Shown here: positions 45,564 to 54,364 of the stretch, in pieces
Layout of the letters: every line of letters begins with the position of its first letter
Position numbering within the stretch: the stretch's first letter is position 1
NCBI RefSeq assembly: GCF_030499515.1
Contig: NZ_JASTWJ010000001.1
Span: 930,001-994,000, forward strand
Direction: 5' to 3'
Origin: Streptomyces sp. DT2A-34
GTDB lineage: Bacteria; Actinomycetota; Actinomycetes; Streptomycetales; Streptomycetaceae
DNA: 64,000 nt
Translations under genes and position numbers: made by a program
Notes under the pieces: model-generated
Database searches by the model: none
Told to the model about the DNA's origin: nothing
The model's input: the letters and a program-made list of their open reading frames with translations, nothing else

Positions 45564-46435
45564 GACTCCAGGGCCTCCCTCAGGTACTCCCAGTCCCGCG
45601 TGAACCGGTAGGAGTGGCGCGGCGGCGGCTGCGGCGCCTGTGTCTCCAGCCAACGCAGCGGTCCCCGACCGGCGTTGGCGAACCCGTGCACACAACCGGC
45701 GCCCGCCCAGGCGCAGTCGCCGGGGCCGAGCCGGTACCGCTCGCCGTCGAACACCGCGTCCGCCTCCCCTTCGAGAAACAGGTACGTCTCCTCGAAGGGG
45801 TGGTCGTGCGAGCCGGCGACGCCGTCGGGCGCGTACTGCACCATGAACATGGTCGAGGCGACCGCGCCCAGATCGCTGTCGACCATCGTCTTCACGGTGA
45901 TCCCGCTGTACACGAGCAGGGCGGTGCGCATGCTCGCCGACACCGCGAGCAGGTCCTGGGACTGCTTGCCGGCGTCCATCTGCACGGGTGCGAAGTGGCC
46001 GAAGTACCGGGTGCGCGGATCGCGGACGTCGATGCGGACGGGGTCGCGCTCGGGTAGCGCGGGCACCGCCTGCGTGTCGTACCCGTAGCGTGCCCGCGGC
46101 ACCGGGGCGAGCATGTCGGCCCAGCGGCCGGCGAGGTCTCCGGCGCCGCGCCAGGCGTGCGGGACGCCGGTCGGGAGGAGGCCGTAGTCGCCCTCTTCGA
46201 GCAGGTACGCCCTTTCGGGCACATCGAGGATCACAGCGCCGTAGAGCACATGGAAGCTCTCCTCGTACGAGTGCACATGGGCCGGGACCCGGCCGTCGGG
46301 CCGTATCCCGCACAGGCCGAAGCCGGTGTGCACACTGCCGTCGCCCTCGCCGACCAATGTCCGCCGCCGGTACCCGAGTTCGTCGTACGGCGGCTCCGGA
46401 ACCTCGGCGGCCCGGTTCACCAGGTGTCGGGTCAT
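45560..46435 (-). CDS. bicupin protein
   Basis: 291 residues with two cupin barrels, both keeping metal-ligand patterns: HVHSYEESFHV (about 53-63) and SHDHPFEETYLFLEG (about 205-219). The arrangement resembles (S)-ureidoglycine aminohydrolase and other bicupin hydrolases or isomerases acting on small polar metabolites. Overlapping ATGA junctions on both sides tie it to the amidohydrolase and SDR. Confidence 0.82.
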   Translation of the reverse strand: MTRHLVNRAAEVPEPPYDELGYRRRTLVGEGDGSVHTGFGLCGIRPDGRVPAHVHSYEESFHVLYGAVILDVPERAYLLEEGDYGLLPTGVPHAWRGAGDLAGRWADMLAPVPRARYGYDTQAVPALPERDPVRIDVRDPRTRYFGHFAPVQMDAGKQSQDLLAVSASMRTALLVYSGITVKTMVDSDLGAVASTMFMVQYAPDGVAGSHDHPFEETYLFLEGEADAVFDGERYRLGPGDCAWAGAGCVHGFANAGRGPLRWLETQAPQPPPRHSYRFTRDWEYLREALES

Positions 46436-47784
46436 GCCGCGCTCTTCGCCTCCTTCGCCGCGAGGAGCCGGTCACGGGACTCCTGGACCAGGCGCCGGGC
46501 CCGGTCGACGTCGGCCACGAGCCGGCCGCCGCGCTTGCGGATCACGCCGTCGACGATGACCGTGTCGACGTTGGAGACGTCGGCCGACAGGGTCACCGCG
46601 GCGGCCGCGTCGTGCACCGGGGCGACGTTCAGCGCGGTGGCGTCGATCGCGACGACGTCGGCGCGTTTGCCGGGGGTGAGGGAGCCGGTGCGGTCCTCGA
46701 CGCCCGCCACGTGGGCGCCGTTGCGCGTCGCGACCTCCAGCATCTGACGTGCCGTCAACATGCTGTCCGGCACGGGCATGTTGGCCTTCCAGCAGTCGGC
46801 GTTGACCCGGGCGCGCTCGGCGCCGAAGGCCGCGCGGATCTGGGTGAACATGTCGCCGGGCACGGTGGTGACGACGTCGATGCTCAAGGACGGCCGCAGT
46901 CCGTACTCGATGGCCTTCATCACGGGCGGCCAGCCGTGTCCCATCTGCATCTCGACCTGCGGCGCGATCGACACCGTGCCGCCGCTGTCGGCGACCATCC
47001 GCCACTCGTCCTCGTGGAGGTAGCAACAGTGGATGTAGGTGGTGTCGGGTCCGAGGAGACCGAGGTCGTTCAGCTGCTTGACCATGCCGAAGCGGCCGGC
47101 GAGCCGCCCCATGGCCACGTGCACGGTGACCGGGATGCCCAGCTCGCGGGCGAGGGCCCATTCGGAGGTGACGACCTCGTTCGTGCAGAAGCCGGGGCCA
47201 CGGGTGGCGAGCGCCATGGTGAGCAGGCCGTCGTCGGAGGCGAAGTACTTGGCGCGGATCCGCCGTACGTCGTCCCCGGGGACGGCGATCTTGCTCTCGA
47301 ACCAGTAGTCGGCGAGCGAGGTGTTGGCGCTGCCGTACGCGTACTGGGCGCGGATGCCGGTCTCCGTGAGCGCCTGGATCGCGGCGTCCGGGTGCTCGGG
47401 CGTGTTGTTGATGTGCGACCAGTCGACGAGGGTGGTGATGCCGGCGTTCAGGCACTCCAGCGAGCCCGCGAGGTTGCCGGCGTACACGTCCTCGGGGGTG
47501 TAGAGGGGCGCGAAGGTGTCGAGGATGTCGACGAAGTAGTCGTCCAGGGTGGCGTCCGGGGCGACGTTGCGGATCGGCGCCTCCCAGGTGTGGCGGTGGG
47601 TGTCCACGAAGCCGGGGATCACGATACGGCCGGTCATGTCGAGCACTTCGGCGTCGGCGCTGATCTCCCGGTCCACCGCGGCGATCGTCCCGTCCTCGAT
47701 GAGGACGTCGCCCTGGGGCAGGTCCCCGGTGGCGGGGTCCATCGACAGCACGTGACCGGCGCGCAGGAGTATCCGATGGGTCAT
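46432..47784 (-). CDS. amidohydrolase-superfamily protein (deaminase/chlorohydrolase-like)
   Basis: 450 residues: metal-binding HxH in FVDTHRHTWEAP (about 60-71), later His in VTVHVAMG and YIHCCYLHEDE, and an Asp in LSIDVVTT. This is the TrzN/AtzB/SsnA-like subgroup, which removes amino or other leaving groups from heterocycles. ATG 47784 has GGAGGA 6 bp upstream. It sits between the E1-beta and bicupin genes. Confidence 0.87.
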   Translation of the reverse strand: MTHRILLRAGHVLSMDPATGDLPQGDVLIEDGTIAAVDREISADAEVLDMTGRIVIPGFVDTHRHTWEAPIRNVAPDATLDDYFVDILDTFAPLYTPEDVYAGNLAGSLECLNAGITTLVDWSHINNTPEHPDAAIQALTETGIRAQYAYGSANTSLADYWFESKIAVPGDDVRRIRAKYFASDDGLLTMALATRGPGFCTNEVVTSEWALARELGIPVTVHVAMGRLAGRFGMVKQLNDLGLLGPDTTYIHCCYLHEDEWRMVADSGGTVSIAPQVEMQMGHGWPPVMKAIEYGLRPSLSIDVVTTVPGDMFTQIRAAFGAERARVNADCWKANMPVPDSMLTARQMLEVATRNGAHVAGVEDRTGSLTPGKRADVVAIDATALNVAPVHDAAAAVTLSADVSNVDTVIVDGVIRKRGGRLVADVDRARRLVQESRDRLLAAKEAKSAA

Positions 47785-47806
47785 CGTTCTTCCTCCCATG
47801 GGGTGT

Positions 47807-48787
47807 TCAGTACGCGGCGAGGTCCCGGACGGCCGCCACGACCTTCTCGACGGTGGGGATGACCTCCTCTTCGAGTGCGTCGGCGAACGGCAGGGGCACG
47901 CACTCCCCCGTCACCCGCCTGACCGGCGCGTCCAGCAGGCCGAACCCCTCGTCGGCGACGACCGAGACGAGCGTGCCGCCCCAGCCGCCCTGGTACGGGT
48001 TCTCCTCGACGGTGACGAGCCGCGAGGTCCTGCCGAGCGAGGCGAGCACGGTGCTCATGTCCAGCGGTACGAGACAGCGCAGGTCGACGACCTCCGCCTC
48101 GATGCCCTCGCCGGACAGCAGTTCGGCGGCCTTCAGCGCGAGCGGCACCATCGAGGCGAGGGCGACGAGCGTGACGTCGGCGCCCTCGCGGACGACGGCG
48201 GCGCGGCCCAGTTCGACGACGTGGTCCGGCGGCGGAGGCGTGCCCTTGGTGGCGAGCAGCGCCTTGTGCTCGAAGAAGACGACCGGGTCGTCGCTGCGGA
48301 TCGCCGCCGCCATCATGCCGATCACGTCGCCGGGGGTCGCCGGTGCGGCGATCTTCAGGCCGGGGATCGTGAACGCCCAGTTCTCGGTGGCCTGGGAGTG
48401 CTGCGCGCCGAAGCCGAGCCCGCCGCCGTTGGCGGTGCGCACGACGAGCGGCACGGTGACCTGGCCGCCCGTCATGTACCGCACCTTCGGGATCTCGTTG
48501 GCGAGGTAGTCCCAGCAACAGGCCAGGAAGTCGGAGAACATGATCTCGGCGACCGGCCGCATCCCGGTCATCGCGGCGCCCATGGCGGCCCCCACGATGG
48601 CCTGCTCGGATATGGGCGTGTCCCACACCCGCTCGGACCCGAACTCCGCTCGCAGCCCGACGGTCGTCTTGAACACCCCGCCCGCCTCACCGATGTCCTC
48701 CCCCAGGCATACGACGGTGGGATCGCGCCGCATCTCCCGAGCGATGCCCTCGGCGACCGCCTCCCGGTAGCTGATCACGTCCGCCAC
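47807..48787 (-). CDS. TPP-dependent 2-oxoacid dehydrogenase E1 beta subunit-like
   Basis: 326 residues: TPP-activating Glu region CLGEDIGEAGGVFK (about 28-41), DTPISEQAIVGAA, and C-terminal transketolase domain RLVTVEENPYQGGWG (about 256-270). It is like the beta subunits of pyruvate/acetoin dehydrogenase E1. GTG 48787 has GGAGG 5 bp upstream. It overlaps the alpha gene. No E2 or E3 gene follows. Confidence 0.88.
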   Translation of the reverse strand: MADVISYREAVAEGIAREMRRDPTVVCLGEDIGEAGGVFKTTVGLRAEFGSERVWDTPISEQAIVGAAMGAAMTGMRPVAEIMFSDFLACCWDYLANEIPKVRYMTGGQVTVPLVVRTANGGGLGFGAQHSQATENWAFTIPGLKIAAPATPGDVIGMMAAAIRSDDPVVFFEHKALLATKGTPPPPDHVVELGRAAVVREGADVTLVALASMVPLALKAAELLSGEGIEAEVVDLRCLVPLDMSTVLASLGRTSRLVTVEENPYQGGWGGTLVSVVADEGFGLLDAPVRRVTGECVPLPFADALEEEVIPTVEKVVAAVRDLAAY

Positions 48788-49752
48788 GCCGCACCTCCGT
48801 CCGCCCATACGTCGGTCAGCGCCTCGCGCGGATCGGGCGGCGGGGCGGCCTTCGCGACCTCGACCGCCTCCCGTACGACGGTACTCGCGCGCTCGTCGGC
48901 CTCGGTGATCGTCTCCGGCGCCACCCCCAGCTCGACGAGCCGCCCGCGCGCCAGGTCCAACGGGTCGTGCTTCAGCCAGCGTTCGACCTCCTCGGCCGGA
49001 CGGTAGGTGGCCGGGTCGGCACGGCTGTGCCCGAAGTGCCGGTAGGTCTCCGCCTCCAGCAGCGCCGGCCCGCCTCCTGCCCGGGCCCGCCCCGCGAGCC
49101 GGGCCACCACTTCCTGTACGGCGACGACGTCGTTGCCGTCCACCACCTCGCCCGGGATGCCGTACCCGGGCGCCCGGTCGGCCGCGGGCCGGGGCACCGC
49201 CGTGACGTCGGCGATCGGGGTGTACTCCATGTAGAGGTTGTTCTCGCAGACGAACAGCACGGGCAGCTTCCATACGGCGGCCAGGTTGAGCGCCTCGTGG
49301 AAGGCGCCGATGTTGGTGGCGCCGTCGCCGAAGAAGGCGACCGCGATCTGCTCGGTGCCGCGCAGCCGTGCCGACCAGGCGGCGCCGGCCGCCATCGGGA
49401 GGTGGGCGCCGACGATGGCGTACGAACCGAGCATGCCGGTGGCTGCCTTGGTCAGGTGCATGGAGCCGCCCTTGGCCTTGCACAGTCCGGTGGCCCGGCT
49501 CATCAGCTCGGCGAGGCACTCCTGCGGGGTCGCTCCGCGCGCCAGCGCGTGATGGTGGCCGCGGTAGGTGGCGAAGACGTAGTCGTCGGGGCGCAGTGCG
49601 GCGCTCGCGCCGACGGCGATGGCCTCGTGTCCGGCGGCGAGGTGGGTGGTGCCCTTGACGAGGCCTTGCAGGAACAGGTCGTGGGCGGCCTTCTCCGTAC
49701 GGCGGATGACGGCCATCTGCTCGTAGGCGGCGAGGAGTTCGGCCGGTTCCAT
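48775..49752 (-). CDS. TPP-dependent 2-oxoacid dehydrogenase E1 alpha subunit-like
   Basis: 325 residues. TPP-Mg motif GDGATNIGAFHEALN with the closing CENN (about 147-178), and the alpha-type start MAVIRRTEKAAHDLFLQG. It forms an alpha2beta2 E1 with the next gene. The ATG overlaps the stop of the M24 gene (ATGA). Substrate unknown; an acetoin- or branched 2-oxoacid-type reaction is possible. Confidence 0.88.
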   Translation of the reverse strand: MEPAELLAAYEQMAVIRRTEKAAHDLFLQGLVKGTTHLAAGHEAIAVGASAALRPDDYVFATYRGHHHALARGATPQECLAELMSRATGLCKAKGGSMHLTKAATGMLGSYAIVGAHLPMAAGAAWSARLRGTEQIAVAFFGDGATNIGAFHEALNLAAVWKLPVLFVCENNLYMEYTPIADVTAVPRPAADRAPGYGIPGEVVDGNDVVAVQEVVARLAGRARAGGGPALLEAETYRHFGHSRADPATYRPAEEVERWLKHDPLDLARGRLVELGVAPETITEADERASTVVREAVEVAKAAPPPDPREALTDVWADGGAAWRT

Positions 49753-51092
49753 CAGCGCGTCCCGTTGCCGTGCGGGGTGTTGAGGTGGGACTGCGACTCG
49801 CGGCGGGTGTTGAGCTCGCCGCCCACCGTCCAGTACTTGCGGCCCGCGACCAGCAGTTCCTCGGCCGGGAACTTGGTGATGACCTCGCAGCCGTCGGCGG
49901 TGACGACCAGTTCCTCCTCGATGCGGGCGGCGGACCAGCCGTCGGCGGCGGGCCAGTAGGTCTCCAGGGCGAACACCATGCCCTCTTCGAGGACCTCGGG
50001 GTGGTCGAGGGAGACCAGCCGGCTGAAGATCGGCTTCTCCCAGATCGACAGGCCGACGCCGTGCCCGTACTGGAGGGCGAAGGCGGCGGTCTCGTCGGCG
50101 AAGCCGAACTCCTCGGCACGCGGCCAGACTCGGACGATGTCGGCGGTCGTGGCACCGGGGCGGACGAGGGCGATGGCCTGGTCCATGTACTCGCGGCAGC
50201 GGACGTACGCGTCACGCTGGGCGCTGGACGCGCTGCCGACGGCGAAGGTGCGGTAGTAGCAGGTGCGGTAACCGAGGTGGCTGTGCAGGATGTCGAAGAA
50301 GGCGGGGTCGCCGGGGCGGATCAGGCGGTCGCTGTAGACGTGCGGGTGGGGTGAACAGCGCTCGCCGGAGATCGCGTTGACCCCCTCGACGTACTCGCTG
50401 CCGAGGTCGTACAGGACCTTGCTGACGACTCCGACGCACTCGTTCTCGCGCACGCCGGGCCGCAGGTAGCCGTACAGCTCCTCGTACGCCGCGTCGACCA
50501 TGGCGCAGGCCTGAGTGAGCAGGGAGATCTCGTCCGGCGTCTTGATGCGGCGCGCCTCCAGGAAGACCTGCTGTCCGTCGACGACCTCGATGCCCTCGGC
50601 GCGCAGGGCGGTGAGGATCGGCATCTCGGCGACGTCGATGCCGAGGGGTTCGCCGGCGAGACCGTGCTCGCGCAGTTCGGCGGCGATCTTCGCGGCGACG
50701 TCCTGGGCGATCCCCGCCTCCGGGTGGAAGGCACCGCGGAGTGTGGAGATGCCGGCGCGGGCGCCGGTGGGCGGGCCGCCCTCCTTGCCGTCGCTGTAGT
50801 CGAGCCACGGGTTGTAGAGCTGGTGGTGGCGGGCGGCGGAGCCGAAGTCCCAGACGATCGGTTCGCCGCCGCGCATCAGCAGGGCGAAGCGGATCAGCTT
50901 GTCCATCGCCCAGGTGCCGATGTGCGTGGCCGTCATGTAGCGGATGTTGGCGAAGTCGAAACTGAGCACCGCACCCAGTTCGGAGCGGTTCAGGGTCTCG
51001 TTGAGGCGGGCCAGCCGCTGCCCTCGCAGCCGGCCCGGGTCGACGCGCTCTTCCCAGTCGACGGCGTTGGGTCCGAACGTGCGGATCGCCAT
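49752..51092 (-). CDS. M24/creatinase-family hydrolase with an altered metal site
   Basis: 446 residues: N-terminal creatinase-like domain and C-terminal pita-bread fold. Of the five metal ligands of M24 aminopeptidases, Asp (FFDILHS), His (YGHGVGLS) and two Glu (FALETYW; IEEELVVT) remain, but the second Asp is Cys (GYRTCYYRT). This resembles C-N hydrolases of the fold (creatinase, ectoine hydrolase) more than a peptidase. ATG 51092; first enzyme gene of the operon. Confidence 0.82.
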   Translation of the reverse strand: MAIRTFGPNAVDWEERVDPGRLRGQRLARLNETLNRSELGAVLSFDFANIRYMTATHIGTWAMDKLIRFALLMRGGEPIVWDFGSAARHHQLYNPWLDYSDGKEGGPPTGARAGISTLRGAFHPEAGIAQDVAAKIAAELREHGLAGEPLGIDVAEMPILTALRAEGIEVVDGQQVFLEARRIKTPDEISLLTQACAMVDAAYEELYGYLRPGVRENECVGVVSKVLYDLGSEYVEGVNAISGERCSPHPHVYSDRLIRPGDPAFFDILHSHLGYRTCYYRTFAVGSASSAQRDAYVRCREYMDQAIALVRPGATTADIVRVWPRAEEFGFADETAAFALQYGHGVGLSIWEKPIFSRLVSLDHPEVLEEGMVFALETYWPAADGWSAARIEEELVVTADGCEVITKFPAEELLVAGRKYWTVGGELNTRRESQSHLNTPHGNGTR

Positions 51093-51137
51093 GGCGACCA
51101 CCCCCACTTCGGAGTGAACGACCGCACGCGGCGAGTG

Positions 51138-51794
51138 TCAAGTGTCACTGAACACGAACCAGACGCCCACGGCCGGTACGTCACCATCATTGCGGTAGCG
51201 GTGCGGGGTCGTCGACTCGAAGCAGACCGCGTCGCCGGGACGCATCGTGTACTCGTCGAAACCGAGAGTGAGGACCAGCTCTCCCGAGGTCAGGCAGCCG
51301 TATTCGGTGCCCGCGTGGCGCATGAGGCCGCCGGAGCCGGAGGAGGCGCCGCCGGGCCGGTAGGTCACCTGCAGGAAGTCGACATCGGTGCCGGGAACAT
51401 GGCCGAGACGCTCCCACACGACACCCGAGTCCAGCTCCAGCACCTCCCGCTCGTCCGGCGTGACCAGCGGGCCGATACGGCGGCCGGGGTCGGCGGCGAA
51501 GGCGGCCAGGGCGTGCAGGACAGTGCCGGAGGCCGCCGTCACCGGGGCCGCCACCGTCACCGGGGACACGGCGGCGGCCTCGCCCGCGTCGAAGAGGGAC
51601 TCGACGGAGATGCCGAGGGCCGTGGTGATCGCGTACAGCGTGCTCACCGACGGCTGGCTCTTGCCGGTCTCGATCTGCGAGATCAGACTCGCCGAGACGC
51701 CGACCTCACGGGCCAGCGCCCGCAGACTCGTCCCACGCTCCAGACGCGCCTGCCGGATGCGCGCGCCGACGGGCGGCACGATGGCGGCTGACAC
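51138..51794 (-). CDS. XRE-cupin transcriptional regulator
   Basis: 218 residues: HTH (LREVGVS-type ALAREVGVSASLISQIETGK, about 27-46) and a C-terminal cupin (HAGTEYGCLTSGELVLTLG; GDAVCFESTTPHRYRN). It lies 45 bp upstream of the M24 gene in the same direction and probably senses the operon's substrate, as PuuR-like regulators do. It is the likely regulator of 44874-51092. Confidence 0.88.
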   Translation of the reverse strand: MSAAIVPPVGARIRQARLERGTSLRALAREVGVSASLISQIETGKSQPSVSTLYAITTALGISVESLFDAGEAAAVSPVTVAAPVTAASGTVLHALAAFAADPGRRIGPLVTPDEREVLELDSGVVWERLGHVPGTDVDFLQVTYRPGGASSGSGGLMRHAGTEYGCLTSGELVLTLGFDEYTMRPGDAVCFESTTPHRYRNDGDVPAVGVWFVFSDT

Positions 51795-51888
51795 GGACGA
51801 CTCCTCCCCGGCGCTGCGGGCCGCTCACTGGATTTGTGCAGCACCATTGAACAGCCGCAAGGGGCGCCTGGTCGAGGGCGGTTGGACA

Positions 51889-51966
51889 GCGCCCTCAAAG
51901 GGGCGCGGGGCTGTGTCACCATGCGGCTCCGCCGCGTGGGCGCGACCAGCCACGACGGAGCCGCAC
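51889..51966. repeat. dispersed Streptomyces intergenic repeat, copy 2
   Basis: Inverse orientation relative to copy 1 at 12725-12797. It holds the hairpins GCGCCCTCAAAGGGGCGC (51889-51906) and GCGGC-TCC-GCCGC, and the shared segment GGGCGCGACCAGCCACGAC. It fills the XRE-to-histidine-kinase gap (51795-52004); nothing else is seen there. Confidence 0.7.
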
Positions 51967-52004
51967 ACGACAGACGACACAACGCGGCACCCGCTGTCAC
52001 GGCG

Positions 52005-53189
52005 CTACCCACGGAGCGCTCCCGTCGGAAGCACCGCCCGCACCTCCCACCCCACCCCGCCCCGTGGCCCGGCATGCAGTTCGCCGCCCAGCGCGGTGAC
52101 CCGCTCCTTCAGACCGACGAGCCCGAACCCGCCGCCGTGCGCGGCCGCCGGAAGCTGTGTGCCGCCCCGCCCGTCGTCCGCGACCGACACCTCCAGGCGC
52201 CCGGCGTAATCCCGCAGGCGCACCTCGACGTGCATGGCGTCGGCGGCATGCCGGCGGATGTTGGTGAGCGCCTCCTGCACGACCCGGAAGGCCGCGGCCT
52301 GCACCTCGTGCGGGAGGTCGTCGGACACAGCCGGGTCGCGGCGCAGGGTGACCTGCTGGACCGGGCTCGCGAATCCGTCCGTCAGCTCGGCGATGGCCGC
52401 CAGGTCACCGACCGGGCGGCGGTCGGTCGCCTCGTCGCCGCTGTCGCGCAGCACACCGACCGTGCGGCGCATCGAGGCGAGCGCCTCGGTCGCGGCGCGT
52501 TCGATGCCGGCCAGGACCGGGTCGAGTTCCTGCGGCTGGGTCTGCGCCATCATGCGGGCCATCTGTGTCTGCACGAGGATCCCGGTGACATGGTGGGCGA
52601 CGAAGTCGTGCAGGTCGGCGGCGATGGCCACGCGTTCGCCGCGCCGGGTCTCGCTGACGGCGAGCGTCCGCCGGTAGTCCATCGTGCGCAGGTATACGGC
52701 GAGCCCGGCGAAGAGACCGACCAGGACCAGGCCGGCCACCATGAAGCCCAGCGCGCCGGCGTCCAACGGCCCGAGATACCGAACCGGCAACAGCAGCAGC
52801 GCGCCCGCGTCGAGGGCGCCGCACCCCCACGCCCAGCGCGGCGGGCAGTGCCGTACCGCGACGAACAGCAGGCACAGCAGGATCAGGACCTCGCCGGGAC
52901 CGAAGGTGTTCGCCTTGAGGGTCAGCAGCGTGCCCGCCGAGTAGAGGATCGAGGCGAGGGCGGGCACGGCGGTGCGCACCTGCGGCGTGAGCCACTCGGG
53001 CCGCCCGGCCGGCCACAGCACGCCGGCGAGGCCCACGGCCAGCACGGCCAGGGCCGGCCAGACGGGGCTCGCCGTCGGCAGGAGGCTCGTCCCGTCGGAG
53101 CCCGCGTAGAGGACGTCGACGACACAGGCGGCGAGCAGGACACCGACGGCGAAGCCCCGGGCGCAGCCGCGGGGGGAAACGGACTTCAT
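52005..53189 (-). CDS. sensor histidine kinase (HisKA_3, DesK-like)
   Basis: 394 residues: about five or six membrane segments in the first 190, then the H-box IAADLHDFVAHHVTGI (about 203-218, phospho-His in LHDF), and an ATPase domain with GFGLVGLKERVTALGG. It phosphorylates a NarL-type regulator, most likely the one encoded divergently at 53551. ATG 53189. Confidence 0.9.
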   Translation of the reverse strand: MKSVSPRGCARGFAVGVLLAACVVDVLYAGSDGTSLLPTASPVWPALAVLAVGLAGVLWPAGRPEWLTPQVRTAVPALASILYSAGTLLTLKANTFGPGEVLILLCLLFVAVRHCPPRWAWGCGALDAGALLLLPVRYLGPLDAGALGFMVAGLVLVGLFAGLAVYLRTMDYRRTLAVSETRRGERVAIAADLHDFVAHHVTGILVQTQMARMMAQTQPQELDPVLAGIERAATEALASMRRTVGVLRDSGDEATDRRPVGDLAAIAELTDGFASPVQQVTLRRDPAVSDDLPHEVQAAAFRVVQEALTNIRRHAADAMHVEVRLRDYAGRLEVSVADDGRGGTQLPAAAHGGGFGLVGLKERVTALGGELHAGPRGGVGWEVRAVLPTGALRG

Positions 53190-53418
53190 GCCGATCACGG
53201 TAAGCGAGGCCGTGCGCGGCGGGATCGGCCGAACGGCCGAGGGGTCGCCGCTGACCCCGACCTTATGGCCGAGGCGCGTGCCCGGGCGCGCGGGCGAGGG
53301 TGGAGCCGCATCCTCACCACGGGGATACGTTGCTCTCCGGAGCAAGATCCACCCGGTGCCCTGGGTCGGCGAGAAGGTCTCCGGCATCACCTGCCCGGCC
53401 GGCCTGAAGGACGGGCTT

Positions 53419-53480
53419 GTCGCGCCCACGCGATGGAGCCGCACATCGCCGCCGCCCGCACCCCTTGGGGCGCGCTGCCG
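53419..53480. repeat. dispersed intergenic repeat, degenerate copy 3
   Basis: TGTCGCGCCCACGCGATGGA and the following CCGCAC...CCCCTTGGGGCGCG segment match copy 1 in the same orientation, with decay of the first hairpin. It lies in the 361-bp gap between the divergent kinase and response-regulator genes, in which I see no further gene. Confidence 0.55.
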
Positions 53481-53550
53481 AGCCGCAGGCGACTTCGCCA
53501 GGGCTGCTCGGGCCGCCCCACCCGTCAACCCCGTAGGGCATGATCGACCC

Positions 53551-54255
53551 ATGACCGTCCCGACCCCGCCCGGCGCGCCCATCCGCGTCCTCATCGCCGA
53601 CGACCAGGACATGGTCCGCACCGGCTTCCGCTTCTTCCTCGACGCCCAACCCGACATCACCGTGGTCGCCGAGGCCGCCGACGGCGAGGAGGCGGTGGCG
53701 CTGGCCCGGCGGGAGCGGCCGGACGTGTGTCTGCTGGACATCCGGATGCCGAAGCTGGACGGCCTGGAGGCGACCCGGCTGCTGGCGGGTCCCGAGGTGG
53801 CGGACCCGATGCGGGTGGTCGTGGTGACGACGTTCGACCTCGACGAGTACGTGTACGGGGCGCTGCGCGGCGGCGCGTGCGGGTTCCTGCTGAAGGACTC
53901 GGGGCCCACCCTCCTCGCGGAGGCGGTCCGTGCCGCCGCGGCCGGTGACTCGCTGGTCTCGCCGTCGGTCACGGTCCGGCTGCTCAAGCACATCACCGCC
54001 CCGCAGACCGTCTCCGCCGCCCCTGCTCCGGCGAAGCCCGCCCCGCCCTCGGAGCCCCTCACCGACCGCGAGCTCGACGTCGTCCGCCTGGTCGCCCTCG
54101 GCCGTACGAACGCCGAGATCGCCGCCGAGCTGTACGTCTCCCTGTCCACGGTCAAGACGCACCTGTCCAGCGTGCAGCTCAAACTGTCCGCCCGGAACCG
54201 TGTCGAGATCGCCGCCTGGGCCTGGCAGCACGGGTACGGACAGCCCGGCACGTGA
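53551..54255 (+). CDS. NarL/LuxR-type response regulator
   Basis: 234 residues: a receiver with acidic pocket ADDQD and phospho-acceptor Asp in CLLDIRMPK (about 57-65), then a C-terminal LuxR-type HTH LTDRELDVVRLVALGRTNAE (about 171-190) ending KTHLSSVQLKL. Probable partner of the kinase at 53189, although the two genes are divergent rather than co-transcribed. Confidence 0.9.
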   Translation: MTVPTPPGAPIRVLIADDQDMVRTGFRFFLDAQPDITVVAEAADGEEAVALARRERPDVCLLDIRMPKLDGLEATRLLAGPEVADPMRVVVVTTFDLDEYVYGALRGGACGFLLKDSGPTLLAEAVRAAAAGDSLVSPSVTVRLLKHITAPQTVSAAPAPAKPAPPSEPLTDRELDVVRLVALGRTNAEIAAELYVSLSTVKTHLSSVQLKLSARNRVEIAAWAWQHGYGQPGT

Positions 54256-54364
54256 CCCGTCGGCCCTCCCGGCCGTGCTCACCCGAACGGGCCGGTGCCG
54301 CTGGTGGGCCGAGAGGGCCGGTGGTGCCCTGAGGACACCTGTCCGTGTCCCAGGAGGCCCTGCG

